NCBI RefSeq assembly: GCF_002264395.1
Contig: NZ_NFVA01000054.1
Span: 1-48,054, forward strand
From: Paenibacillus sp. VTT E-133291
Lineage (GTDB): Bacteria; Bacillota; Bacilli; Paenibacillales; Paenibacillaceae
Reading direction: 5' to 3'
Length of the DNA: 48,054 nt
The number at the start of each line of letters is the position of its first letter. Positions within the stretch are counted from its first letter, which is position 1. Below are positions 24,893 to 32,954 of this stretch, one piece after another. A program made the translations under genes and the position numbers. Under the pieces are notes generated by a model. That model was not told the origin of the DNA. It ran no database searches and was given only the letters and a program-made list of their open reading frames with translations.

Positions 24893-25873
24893 CTATAAAC
24901 CGATATCTTTAGCAGCATTCTCATGGAAAAGTGTACCCATCCTAATGTACTTACGCACCATTTTTTCTGACGTATGTCTGGTTTGCCCCATGATTTCTCT
25001 TTCATTTTTTCCAGCCATCGCAGCTGATGTCGCTAGACCAGAACGGAGGCTGTGACCTGAAAAATCATCAGCGTCAAACCCGCATTTTCTTATATATAAT
25101 TTTATTACATCAGCAACTGCTCTATCAGATAAACGATTCATTCCTATCTGACCGTGACGGTTTACCTTTCGGAATATTGGTCCATTCTGAATCCCTGAGA
25201 TCTTCAACCAGTTCAAATAGGCCTGAACCGGACAAGTTAAAGGTTGGCTACCATACGGTATACCAATCAGTTCTCCCTCACCCTCCTGGTCAGTCTTCGA
25301 TTTCTTAATTTGAACAATCAAACCTCCAGAGGATTCTTGAATATCTTCAACGTCCAAAGCTGTGAGTTCACTTCTCCGAAAAGCACCGGCAAAACCAAGT
25401 AGCAGAAGTGACTTATCCCTTATCCCTTTATTATTTTCTGGGACCTGATTAATCATTTGCTTTATCATTTCCACTAAAATCGGCTTTTTACCTGTCTCCT
25501 TACTACCATGTTCTCTACGAATACCAGCCACTGTATCTCGAACAGTAATATCGACCGGATTTTCGTACTTTGCGTATTCATGAGCTTTTACCAACGCACT
25601 TACACGCCTTTGAATTGTAGCTACTTTTATCCCACTTAACGCTAACGATGATAAATAGAGATTAATCGTATGTGCTGTTGCAGGCAAAGATATAAGATTG
25701 AATTTCAAACACCAATTCTGAAAGTCACGCCAGTCACTTTCATAAGCTTTCTTCGTGTTTTCTGCTTTTGAGTTACCTAAGTATCCAAAAGCGCTCAAAT
25801 TTAATGCCTCAAGATCCTCCGCGGTATTGCTCAGATCAGTTTCATTATCTACAAGAATTAATTCTTTACTCAC
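24893..25873 (-). CDS. Tyrosine recombinase (phage integrase/XerC-D family)
   Basis: A 326-aa protein with an N-terminal SAM-like core-binding domain (AYESDWRDFQNWCLKFNL) and a C-terminal catalytic domain: first Arg in GAFRRSELTALD near residue 170, HSLRSGLATSAA near residue 272, the RHTSEKMVRKYI region with the final Tyr near residue 311. All catalytic positions are present. A GTG start lies eight bases after GGAGGT. It follows the initiator gene by about 40 bases on the same strand, so it is probably co-expressed with replication and may resolve plasmid multimers. Integration into another replicon is also possible. Confidence 0.9.
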   Translation of the reverse strand: MSKELILVDNETDLSNTAEDLEALNLSAFGYLGNSKAENTKKAYESDWRDFQNWCLKFNLISLPATAHTINLYLSSLALSGIKVATIQRRVSALVKAHEYAKYENPVDITVRDTVAGIRREHGSKETGKKPILVEMIKQMINQVPENNKGIRDKSLLLLGFAGAFRRSELTALDVEDIQESSGGLIVQIKKSKTDQEGEGELIGIPYGSQPLTCPVQAYLNWLKISGIQNGPIFRKVNRHGQIGMNRLSDRAVADVIKLYIRKCGFDADDFSGHSLRSGLATSAAMAGKNEREIMGQTRHTSEKMVRKYIRMGTLFHENAAKDIGL

Positions 25874-25914
25874 CGCGGACCACCTCCGATTTCAATAACT
25901 CATATATCAATGTA

Positions 25915-27243
25915 TTACTCCGCACTGCTCTGCCATAGTTGGAATGCCTTTCTTAGCTGTGAGTCGTTGCTTACATCATCAAATATAAGAGGTGGCATTT
26001 TACTTTTGGCTCGTTCTATTTGAATATTGGTTATAGCATTGATTAGAAGCTCGTCCCGCTCCCTACCAAGAGAAATAATCTTATCTCCTGATTTTTCTGC
26101 AGCAGCGCGCATTACTATATCCTGATAAGTCATTACAATTTCCTTTAATGAATCAATGTTCTTTGCCGTAACCATCTCTAATGCCCCTGCTGCATTAGAC
26201 AATCCAACACCAAAGAAAGGATCAGCTACTTTCTCTTTTACATAAGGTGAATCGGCATAATTCTCCTCAAGAGACTTAACAATATAGCCGGCAAGGTTAC
26301 TAATATTTTGACCTGCATTTATTCTTTGTACGTGACGAACGTTCTCCTCTATGTAATATGGGTGATAATTCTGCAGGAGCACGGTTGCCTTTTTACGATG
26401 GATACCATTTTTCACAAGTAAATGAAGGATACGTTCTACGTCATATGTAGTTTGATCCAGGCTTTGCCTTGTTTCCACGTTATGATTATTCTTCCGAATA
26501 TGAAAGATAAATGACTCAATTGTTCTTCCTATTTTTTTATAAACATCATAACTAAAAGAAATGTCTGTTTTTTCCTCAATTTCTTTTTGAGCTGACTCGA
26601 TGACCGTTCTCAGATGTTTTATCATTGTGTACTTATCATCCGCTATAGCTAACTTATGTCGAAGCTCTTTGACTTTAATAATCCGACTACTTTGCAATTC
26701 TCTTTCTTTTAGTAATTCATATATTCTCCAAGAATAAGTTGATTTTAATTGAATAGTATTAATTAAACGGTACTTTGTGAATGCTTTTAATTCACGCAGG
26801 TATGGTGCCAAATCTTCAGAGAGTTTAATAATAATTCGACCCTCACCCTTGTAATAAGTAGCACTCTGAACCCATGTTATACGTTTAATTTCTTTATCAT
26901 TCTCAAAAGTAATTTGTTTAGATTGTAGCTGCGTTATTGTTTGCTCGACACGTTCATATAATGATGCCCCTGTCTGTCCAAATAATTTAGCTAAATCTCT
27001 GACATACAATGTATAAGTTTTAAATTCTCTATCTGAAGGTTGAACAAGGCTTATGATCGAAGTTATTACTTTCATTTCTGTAATGTTTAGATCATGTCGA
27101 GCATTTATCATTTCCCTAGATTGATTGACCCAATAGTGAGGTTTTATTTCAGCCACTTCTGTAGTAAATTTCATAGCTAATTGGCCTTCCCCATCGTACT
27201 CTAGTGTATCTTCATCGTTATCATGTATTTCTATAAACCCCAT
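25915..27243 (-). CDS. Rep_3-superfamily plasmid replication initiator
   Basis: A protein of about 442 aa with the Rep_3 winged-helix layout: NQSREMINARHDLNITEMKV near residue 40, YVRDLAKLFGQTGASLYERV near residue 83, SEDLAPYLRELKAFTKYRL near 145, and SWRIYELLKERE near 172. A second winged helix and a helical C-terminal region follow. ATG at 27243 lies ten bases after AGGAGG; GTG one codon before is also possible. Such proteins bind iterons to open the origin and control copy number. The iteron field starts 140 bases upstream. Confidence 0.9.
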   Translation of the reverse strand: MGFIEIHDNDEDTLEYDGEGQLAMKFTTEVAEIKPHYWVNQSREMINARHDLNITEMKVITSIISLVQPSDREFKTYTLYVRDLAKLFGQTGASLYERVEQTITQLQSKQITFENDKEIKRITWVQSATYYKGEGRIIIKLSEDLAPYLRELKAFTKYRLINTIQLKSTYSWRIYELLKERELQSSRIIKVKELRHKLAIADDKYTMIKHLRTVIESAQKEIEEKTDISFSYDVYKKIGRTIESFIFHIRKNNHNVETRQSLDQTTYDVERILHLLVKNGIHRKKATVLLQNYHPYYIEENVRHVQRINAGQNISNLAGYIVKSLEENYADSPYVKEKVADPFFGVGLSNAAGALEMVTAKNIDSLKEIVMTYQDIVMRAAAEKSGDKIISLGRERDELLINAITNIQIERAKSKMPPLIFDDVSNDSQLRKAFQLWQSSAE

Positions 27244-27246
27244 CAC

Positions 27247-27380
27247 CGTTCCACCTCCTCTTATTAATATTAAAAGAAGTATATTGATTGAGCGAATCCC
27301 CTATATTTCATAATCCTTCTTCTCTGTCATATAACTTCCACTTAGCTATTCCGTTATGCAAAAAGCTAAGTTTTTTATGT
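27247..27380. other. Short gap between initiator gene and iterons
   Basis: 134 AT-rich bases without a gene. No clear promoter could be fixed by eye; the initiator promoter should lie here or among the first iterons. Confidence 0.4.
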
Positions 27381-27764
27381 ATATGTCCAGAGATAGGGAG
27401 TCTAGCGATCTTATGCAAATGTAAATGTCCAGAAATAAGGAGCGACTTTAGAGGTTTTACTATTATATGTCCTGATTTACGGAGCGTACGAGTAATATGT
27501 CCAGAAATAAGGAGCTATTGCAACTCTTTATTCCATATATATCCTGTGTTTTAAATAAATTATCTCTCATACGTTTGAATGGCTCCGTTTATATGGACAT
27601 ATCAATACATTTTTTGAATCAATTATCTTTGAGACTCCCTTTTTCAGGACATATTACTCCTTTTATATGGACATATCACTCCGTTTGATTGGTCTTATGA
27701 CTCCCTTTTTCAGGACATATCACTCCTTTTATATGGACATTTCATTCCTTATTTATGGACATAT
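27381..27764. repeat. Iteron field of the replication origin
   Basis: Copies of ATATGTCCAGAAATAAGGAGC and variants. Forward copies start at 27381, 27423, 27465 and 27495 (spacing 42, 42, 30). Reverse copies lie at 27582-27602 and as a tandem set at 27634, 27656, 27678 (degenerate), 27700, 27722 and 27744, exactly 22 bases apart. Two outliers lie at 27925-27945 (forward) and 28106-28126 (reverse). The core is GGACAT or ATGTCC with a GGAG/CTCC end. The array directly precedes the Rep_3 gene, so it is the probable origin and copy control site. Confidence 0.9.
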
Positions 27765-28240
27765 AGCCTCTCAAACCCATATGGCTCTAGCACTCTACTA
27801 ACTCCTAACAGTACAAAACATAATAAAACAAATATAAACAAAATTAATAATAGAAACATACAGAGTTTTTAAAATATATGTCGCCTAATAGAAAATCAAT
27901 ATCAGACTGAGACCTAATACAGTTATATGTCTATAAAAAAGGAGCCAAATCTATAATATTCTTAATTATTTCAAAAACTAGACTGTTCGAGTTTTAAATA
28001 TTTAGTCCAAAACACTATTTTTCAAAGATAAACTCTTAAAAAAATTATGATTTTTTAACTTCCTATTCAAATTAATAGAAAAGAAGAAAACTACATACTT
28101 GTTATACTCCGTTTTTATGGACATTATTTAAACCTTAAATACGGTTGTTTAATAAAACCTAGGTTAAACAATTCTCTCAATCACATTTCAGTGCTAATAA
28201 CTTTTCTTCTCCAAAAGCAACACTACACTATCTTGTGTCA
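27765..28240. other. AT-rich origin flank
   Basis: About 470 bases, very AT-rich, without a credible gene. It contains the two outlier iterons at 27925-27945 and 28106-28126. It fits a strand-opening region next to the iteron array. Confidence 0.5.
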
Positions 28241-28541
28241 TTACAATAAAGTTTTGTTCTCTTACCTGTTGAAAAATCAACGTTTTTTGGGACATTCATT
28301 TTTCAACTTACAATAAAGTTTTGTTCTAAATCTAAAAATCATCAAACAACGCAAAGTGTTACTTACAATAAAGTTTAGTTCTCTACGGCAATTGTACTGC
28401 CGCATTTTCACAATTAAGTCTTGGTCTATATAGTTAAAACTGGACCGAATAAACACATGTTCCCCCATTTAAAAACACTACTCTATTGTAATTATCCTCT
28501 AAGAACAAAACTTTATTGTTTAGAACAAAACTTTATTGTAA
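28241..28541. repeat. Second repeat family: TTACAATAAAGTTTTGTTCT
   Basis: A 20-base motif in direct orientation at 28241-28260, 28308-28327 and 28363-28382 (one mismatch), a degenerate copy at 28408-28427, and inverted copies at 28502-28520 and 28522-28541 that are 20 bases apart. The sequence is unrelated to the Rep iterons. It precedes the coiled-coil gene at 28801, so it may be its binding region, a centromere, or part of a second origin. Confidence 0.85.
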
Positions 28542-28584
28542 TGCAACATATCTCACATCTCCTCCCTCTTTTAACTCCATATAA

Positions 28585-28639
28585 AGACAGCGTTCTAACT
28601 TCCGATACACTTCCATTATCGGAAGTTAGAACGCTGTCT
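28585..28639. repeat. Perfect 23-bp inverted repeat with 9-base loop
   Basis: The arm 28585-28607 (AGACAGCGTTCTAACTTCCG plus ATA) is exactly complementary to 28617-28639, with CACTTCCAT between. No T-run follows. It lies between the second repeat family and the promoter of the coiled-coil gene. It could be a protein-binding palindrome, a single-strand origin or a replication pause site. Confidence 0.9.
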
Positions 28640-28694
28640 CATTATAGCACCATACATCAGTCCGAATCTACTATTTTATGGGTGAAATTTATGC

Positions 28695-28775
28695 TATACT
28701 AGACAAAATGTTAACCTATTTTGCGCGGTTAACCAGTTAACTTCCTTATAAAATAAGGATTTATTGGTTAACCAA
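28695..28775 (+). promoter_or_regulatory. Promoter and GTTAAC operator cluster for the coiled-coil gene
   Basis: A -10 element TATACT (28695-28700) is followed by GTTAACC at 28710, GGTTAACC at 28727, GTTAAC at 28736 and the palindrome TTGGTTAACCAA at 28764-28775. Between them lies the small palindrome CCTTATAAAATAAGG. Four copies of one core in 70 bases suggest a repressor site, most likely autoregulation by the downstream protein. The -35 element is weak. Confidence 0.6.
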
Positions 28776-28800
28776 TTTCATAAATAAGGGGATAATAAAG

Positions 28801-29676
28801 ATGGCGACAAAAGGGATTAAAATGAGCGAAGAAGCACTAGAAGTAGTAAATAGTAGGATTGAAGCATCCGGAATGGATGCTGGTGAGTGGCTAGAGTCCC
28901 TCATGGCGCTAGAAGTGATAAAAGAGATCCAGAAACACGATCCAGCTGTTGAATACGACCTGAAGGATCTTGAGAAGCACATGAACCGTGTCTATCATAT
29001 CTTGATTCGGATCTATCAACGTGGAGCGGATTCGGTTGAGGAGGTAAAATTAAACTCTCTAGAAGAAGCATCTAATTTATCCCAAGAGTTAGAGTCTCTT
29101 CGTGTTGAGTTTTCTCATATCCAGAAGCGCCTTTCACAAAAAGAGGAGGAGCTAATCGAGGCTTCAGCTACGCAAATAGATCTTCGAACAAAAATGGATC
29201 TTTTAGAGAAAACAGCAGCTACGCTTGAGGAATTAAATCGTTTGAATAACGATAAATTAAAAGAATTGAAAGCGAAGATTGATGAACAGCTACATATCGA
29301 ACAAGAAGCAATTAAGGTTAAAAATGAATTAGTAGAACAAAGAAAGTCATATGAACAAGAATTACAAATGCAAAAAGAGGAAGTAATCAGAATACGTAAG
29401 GAAAACGAAGAACTAGAAAAAGACAATGATATGAAAAAAAAAGAGCATGATTCAAAAATCGACCAATTAATGAAGGCTCATGAACGTGAGCTAGAAATCC
29501 TAAAAAAAGAAATGGAGATGACCGCAAAAGAAACCTTATTAAAAGAAAAGTCTTTGTGGCAAGAAAATAGCAACCTAAAAATAGACCAATTAACTAAAGA
29601 ACACATGCATTCTATGACTGAGTTAATGATGAAGTTTCAATCTAATTCTAAAGACATTAAAATTGAAGGAAATTAA
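28801..29676 (+). CDS. KfrA-like DNA-binding coiled-coil protein
   Basis: A 291-aa protein. The first 75 residues are a small helical domain (MATKGIKMSEEALEVVNSRI, ESLMALEVIKEIQKHD). From about residue 85 to the end the protein is a near-continuous coiled coil rich in E, K, L and Q (RVEFSHIQKRLSQKEEELIE). This layout, a small DNA-binding head and long coiled coil, is that of KfrA, an autoregulated plasmid stability protein. Family membership cannot be proven by eye. AGGGG precedes the ATG. Repeated GTTAAC sites lie in its promoter. Confidence 0.6.
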   Translation: MATKGIKMSEEALEVVNSRIEASGMDAGEWLESLMALEVIKEIQKHDPAVEYDLKDLEKHMNRVYHILIRIYQRGADSVEEVKLNSLEEASNLSQELESLRVEFSHIQKRLSQKEEELIEASATQIDLRTKMDLLEKTAATLEELNRLNNDKLKELKAKIDEQLHIEQEAIKVKNELVEQRKSYEQELQMQKEEVIRIRKENEELEKDNDMKKKEHDSKIDQLMKAHERELEILKKEMEMTAKETLLKEKSLWQENSNLKIDQLTKEHMHSMTELMMKFQSNSKDIKIEGN

Positions 29677-29681
29677 TCAAT

Positions 29682-29724
29682 AAAACAGCAACCTTAGACC
29701 CAAGAATCTAAGGTTGCTGTTTTA
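29682..29724. terminator. Bidirectional intrinsic terminator
   Basis: AACAGCAACCTTAGA pairs with TCTAAGGTTGCTGTT around an 8-base loop, flanked by AAA and TTTA. It separates the coiled-coil gene (+) from the minus-strand gene ending at 29771. Confidence 0.88.
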
Positions 29725-29770
29725 TTGAATTTACATCTTAATTGTTATTGTTAGCCAATACGATATGATT

Positions 29771-30205
29771 CTATTTGGGTGATTTTGTGTAGTAGACATG
29801 ACAGTGGCCAGTCCCCCAACCTTCCCAGTTTGTACCATGCCCTGTAGGATTAGTAGTATGAGAATCTTCGTCCGTTGACCGAGAAAACTCCACTTTATGC
29901 AATACATATGTGTAAGTACCTTCGCCTTCAGGAGGGTTATTCCATCCATAAATTAATTTCTGAGCCTCTGGCTTACACGCTGATTCAGAATACGCTGCCC
30001 TTACTTCAGGTGGGGCAGGACTATGTCTACCGTATATTTTATAGTACGCGCTAACTTCCAAAGGATTTCCGTCTTTATCAATCCACATCAATATTGGAAG
30101 ACCCTCGTATAATAGATCCTCTCCATTTTTTATGGGATTTTTCCCCCAATAGATCCCAACTACATTTCTAGGATTATTGAGATCAAAATTAAAATTTTTG
30201 CTCAG
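29771..30205 (-). CDS. Protein of unknown function, apparent CTG start
   Basis: The first ATG/TTG near 30091 would give about 106 aa with no ribosome site. The open frame extends upstream with good coding character (SKNFNFDLNNPRNVVGIYWG, then LLYEGLPIL). At 30205 a CTG lies seven bases after AGGAGG and overlaps the stop of a small upstream frame as CTGA, the same geometry as the ATGA overlaps elsewhere. This gives 144 aa. The protein is rich in aromatic residues and glycine (HGTNWEGWGTGHCHVYY). No family is recognised. It could be a small toxin or effector, but nothing proves this. Confidence 0.6.
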   Translation of the reverse strand: MSKNFNFDLNNPRNVVGIYWGKNPIKNGEDLLYEGLPILMWIDKDGNPLEVSAYYKIYGRHSPAPPEVRAAYSESACKPEAQKLIYGWNNPPEGEGTYTYVLHKVEFSRSTDEDSHTTNPTGHGTNWEGWGTGHCHVYYTKSPK

Positions 30206-30330
30206 GACAATCCCTCCTCATCTTCCTCTAAAATTGTATGTGTAACATCCTTATATTTTTCTAAAATACAACTTTGTATACACATTTTAATTCCCTCTTT
30301 ATCATTAGCTTGAAGTTGTTCATAGAACAA
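30202..30330 (-). CDS. Small open frame coupled to the CTG-start gene (possible 3' remnant)
   Basis: A 42-codon frame (LFYEQLQANDKEGIKMCIQS, later TILEEDEEGLS) ends in TGA, which overlaps the CTG of the next gene. A TTG at 30330 is the only early start and has no ribosome site. It may be the tail of a larger lost gene, because an intrinsic terminator lies directly upstream at 30361-30403. Confidence 0.35.
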   Translation of the reverse strand: MFYEQLQANDKEGIKMCIQSCILEKYKDVTHTILEEDEEGLS

Positions 30331-30360
30331 AAAAAACGAAAACGCAGACTATAGCCCCGA

Positions 30361-30403
30361 AAAAACCACGTACCCATCTTTTAGAAGGGTACGTGGTTTA
30401 AAG
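30361..30403. terminator. Intrinsic terminator
   Basis: AAACCACGTACCC pairs with GGGTACGTGGTTT around an 11-base loop, with A-tract on the left (T-tract for minus-strand reading). It lies downstream of the broken ligase gene. The rest of 30404-30625 holds nothing recognisable. Confidence 0.8.
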
Positions 30404-30625
30404 ATACCTATCATCTATTCGACTTCATCGGGAATATAGTAGGGGCGTGAGCTGCAACTGCTGGCCATGCCGCTGGCGCTTCTCGTTCAGTTCCATACCG
30501 ACTTGCCCTTTATTTTCAGTCTATTACTTTATTTTTACATATTGCATCATTAAGCGACATTAACACAATTAAAATGTACTTATGATACATAAATGTTTAG
30601 TTAATCAATCCTGGGTGACTCTTTT

Positions 30626-30980
30626 TTATATTATAAACTCTGTAAATACTGGACTTCGTAGCATTCCAGATTTGGTCCAGTTCCTCATACGCACCTTTGC
30701 CTGTAATCTTGGCTCAAGATGTACAAACTCCTTATCCTCGCCTTTTACAAGCTGATGGGCAACGCTTCTGAATGCTTGCTTATGGATCGGTGACGCACCG
30801 AGTTCTATAATCCCAGCTGGACGTAATTCACCAGATGAACCGGACGGTACAGCAGCTAGCCAACCAAATTCCTGTTTGCGATATCCGGTTATGAAAACAT
30901 CTGCATAGGTCCAGTTGATGACCTTTTGCCATGCGTGAGATCTACGTCCAGTCTCGTATAAGCTGTTCATACGCTTACCT
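30626..30980 (-). pseudogene. C-terminal fragment of a disrupted ATP-dependent DNA ligase
   Basis: The frame reads GKRMNSLYETGRRSHAWQKV, then WTYADVFITGYRKQEFGWLA, AGIIELGASPIHKQAF, and MRNWTKSGMLRSPVFTEFI. This is motif V and the OB-fold of a short ATP-dependent ligase. It is cut off at 30980 by the element 30981-32072. The N-terminal part is at 32073-32300. Removing the element and one ACCT copy joins both parts in frame as VVGKRMNSLY. Confidence 0.88.
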
Positions 30981-32072
30981 AGTATCTACATAAAGTCACC
31001 TGTACATAAATACTCAAACATATCCTTTAGCTTGTGGACCAAGGATATCTTCAGCTTTTTCATTGTACAGAAATAGGTGTACAAAATCCTTCAAACTTAG
31101 GAGAACGAAGTTTTCCGTTTTTAGTGAAACATTGAAATTTGATTTTGCAACTTATTAACGGCTCAAGATAACGCCAGCCTTTACTTTCGCCACATATGAG
31201 CTGCTTCGATATATGATTAAACGCACGTATTTCTACATGGCCAGGCGGAAATTCCAGCATACCAACATACTTACCGTTTACTGATAGACCCCACCCAAAG
31301 CTCCCCTTGATCCGCATAGATTCTATCTGGCACGTAATGTATTGATACGCTTTTACCTTAACAACGTGACGTTCTGAACGCCCATCTAAAATCATTGGAG
31401 CATCCCCATTATACTGACACACACCCTCAAGACCCAGTTCTTTAGCCTTTTGAAACAGTTCGTGCCCGTTATCATATAAAGGGGTTACTGATAATGTCTC
31501 TGATTGTTTTACAACCGATTCTAGGACTTCTCTGCGCTCCTTAAAGGTCTTCTGTGTTATCGGTTCACCATTCAAGTATAAAATGTCCCACAAAGGAAAA
31601 TGAGCCCTTAACGTGGTAACAATTCGTTTAACCCCTGACTCAGTTTTGATATTAAATCTTGCCATAGCATCATCCCACCAGTATTTCGGTGGCTGATCCT
31701 TGGGCTGGGTTAAATCAAATACTATGCACTCTCCATCCAGGATCGCTGATTTTACGGGAAGCTGTATATTTAACAATTCCGGAAATCTCGATGTAATTTC
31801 CGTACCGTGCCTTGAAAATGCACGAACTTTACCATTCTCATAGTGGATCAGTATTCTAAAGCCATCCCATTTCAAACTATTATTTTTCCAGCTTTTTATT
31901 TGATTAGGCTGCAACGGATACAGCAACATAGGTTTGATTGATTGATTTAACATATATGCTACACCTCTCCATAATCAACATATCATGATGAGCATTCTAG
32001 AGGTATATGGGATCACTGGTATAACTGAGAATTATGTACATATTTCTTTATGTACACTTTTATGTAGATACT
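30981..32072. mobile_element. 1092-bp element with terminal inverted repeats carrying only a DNA ligase gene
   Basis: The left end AGTATCTACATAAAGTCACC and the right end (minus strand) AGTATCTACATAAAAGTGTA share 14 identical bases. GTACATAAA follows in both after a small gap. The element is flanked by the direct repeat ACCT (30977-30980 and 32073-32076). It interrupts a ligase gene precisely; excision restores the frame. Inside is one intact gene, an ATP-dependent ligase (31060-31953). No transposase frame is visible, so it is either moved in trans or is a cargo-only derivative of an insertion sequence. Confidence 0.88.
31060..31953 (-). CDS. ATP-dependent DNA ligase carried by the element
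   Basis: A 297-aa protein with the adenylated lysine in LKWDGFR near residue 30, RHGTEIT and FPEL after it, ILDGECIVFD near residue 92 (motif III-like), LWDILYLNG, LEGVCQYNGDAP (motif IV region) and HVVKVKAYQYITCQIESM (motif V). The OB-fold ends KFQCFTKNGKLRSPKF. Length suits short single-chain ligases that seal nicks in DNA with ATP. GGAGAGGTG lies eight or nine bases before the ATG, the same leader type as the broken ligase gene. The usual EGxxxK motif IV is altered to EGVCQYN. It is the only gene of the mobile element. Confidence 0.88.
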   Translation of the reverse strand: MLNQSIKPMLLYPLQPNQIKSWKNNSLKWDGFRILIHYENGKVRAFSRHGTEITSRFPELLNIQLPVKSAILDGECIVFDLTQPKDQPPKYWWDDAMARFNIKTESGVKRIVTTLRAHFPLWDILYLNGEPITQKTFKERREVLESVVKQSETLSVTPLYDNGHELFQKAKELGLEGVCQYNGDAPMILDGRSERHVVKVKAYQYITCQIESMRIKGSFGWGLSVNGKYVGMLEFPPGHVEIRAFNHISKQLICGESKGWRYLEPLISCKIKFQCFTKNGKLRSPKFEGFCTPISVQ

Positions 32073-32300
32073 ACCTACTACGACTTCCATACCCCGAGTT
32101 ACGATCTGCTCAAATAATGCCTCTCCATCACCTTCTACGTGCGGTACTACTCCAAAGCTATTAGACGGTAGGGTTAATCCCGCCAGTATCTCTTTACGGC
32201 TCATCAGGGGCAACCCACGCACATCCTTCGGTTCAAATATATAATCGCTGTGACTGAATGGTCCAGCAGCAGTTTGTAATAACATAGGGGATATAAACAT
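32073..32300 (-). pseudogene. N-terminal fragment of the disrupted DNA ligase, with internal deletion
   Basis: The frame starts MFISPMLLQTAAGPFSHSDY and IFEPK, the ligase N-terminus up to the adenylation lysine. It then jumps to DVRGLPLMSRKEIL, a segment that normally lies roughly 100 residues later, and ends GDGEALFEQIVTRGMEVVVG. The intervening motif I to III region is lost without frame change. It is cut by the element at 32072. The gene was therefore damaged twice. GGAGAGGTG precedes the ATG. Confidence 0.85.
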
Positions 32301-32453
32301 AGTTTCACCTCTCCATAATTATAATCTTTTGATGCACAGGGGAGGGCAGGTAAGTCTTGGATTATGGGACCTGCTGTCTCTTTTTTCCATTGCTTAAATT
32401 TCTCTAATACGGTTATAATACAAACAAATGTTCTCATAAGTGGAGGCGGTCAC

Positions 32454-32651
32454 ATGAAAATGAATGCCGGCCAAATAGTTGAAATTATATACCAAGACAA
32501 GGCGGAGAAGATAACGCAACGCAAGATCGAGATCCTCGGCATTCGTGCCGGCCGTATTAGGGCTACTTGCCTGACCACTGGAGCGCCGCGTGTATTCTTG
32601 GTAGCGAGTGTCCTCTCGTGGCAGCCTGTGGCGGAGAAGCATCATGCTTGA
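32454..32651 (+). CDS. Small WYL-domain-like protein
   Basis: A 65-aa protein starting MKMNAGQIVEIIYQDKAEKI, then TQRKIEILGIRAGRIRATCL, TGAPRVFLVASVLSWQPV. This matches the last part of WYL-type ligand or DNA-binding domains, which occur as free small proteins in Paenibacillus-like genomes. GGAGG lies about seven bases before the ATG. It overlaps the next gene by eight bases, so the pair is co-translated. It is transcribed away from the broken ligase gene. Confidence 0.7.
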   Translation: MKMNAGQIVEIIYQDKAEKITQRKIEILGIRAGRIRATCLTTGAPRVFLVASVLSWQPVAEKHHA

Positions 32652-32943
32652 TGATACTCCGCGCAAGCTGCTGCGAATTATATCGCAGTTTAGATATCAA
32701 TTCAGGCGGATGCCAAACATCAAAGAGTTGGGACGATTGAGCGGACGCCACCCGGCGGAGATAATCAAGGGTTTTAAGGTGCTATCTGCGGAGCATTATA
32801 TAGATTGGGATGTGTCTAAGCCTATAGAGACAACAATTATTATCGAGGGCTGGGAACGGAACGTGCCGTACGAAAAAACGCCACAACAAGGCGCAGAGAG
32901 CGGCAGTGGTGGTACTAATATTGATTACTGGCTTTATCATTAG
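32644..32943 (+). CDS. Winged-helix-like small DNA-binding protein
   Basis: The start is ATG at 32644 (MLDDTPRKLLRIISQFRYQF), inside the end of the WYL-like gene, with GGAGAA upstream. A helix-turn-helix pattern follows: RRMPNIKELGRLSGRHPAEI and IKGFKVLSAEHYIDWD. The C-terminal 30 residues are polar (QQGAESGSGGTNIDYW). 99 aa. Probably a regulator acting together with its two neighbours. Confidence 0.6.
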   Translation: MLDDTPRKLLRIISQFRYQFRRMPNIKELGRLSGRHPAEIIKGFKVLSAEHYIDWDVSKPIETTIIIEGWERNVPYEKTPQQGAESGSGGTNIDYWLYH

Positions 32944-32954
32944 GAGGGGTCACT

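Noticed and set aside
27288..27688. Open frames on the plus strand across the Rep iterons
   Set aside because: Their residues come from repeated iteron copies (CPEIRS-type); no ribosome site.
28277..28702. Short open frames in the region of the second repeat family
   Set aside because: They consist of the repeats themselves, lack ribosome sites and show no protein-like pattern.
29115..29426. Serine/cysteine-rich frame opposite the coiled-coil gene
   Set aside because: Typical antisense shadow of a Glu/Lys-rich coiled coil.
30404..30625. Possible extra element behind the broken ligase gene
   Set aside because: No inverted ends, no duplication and no coding frame found.
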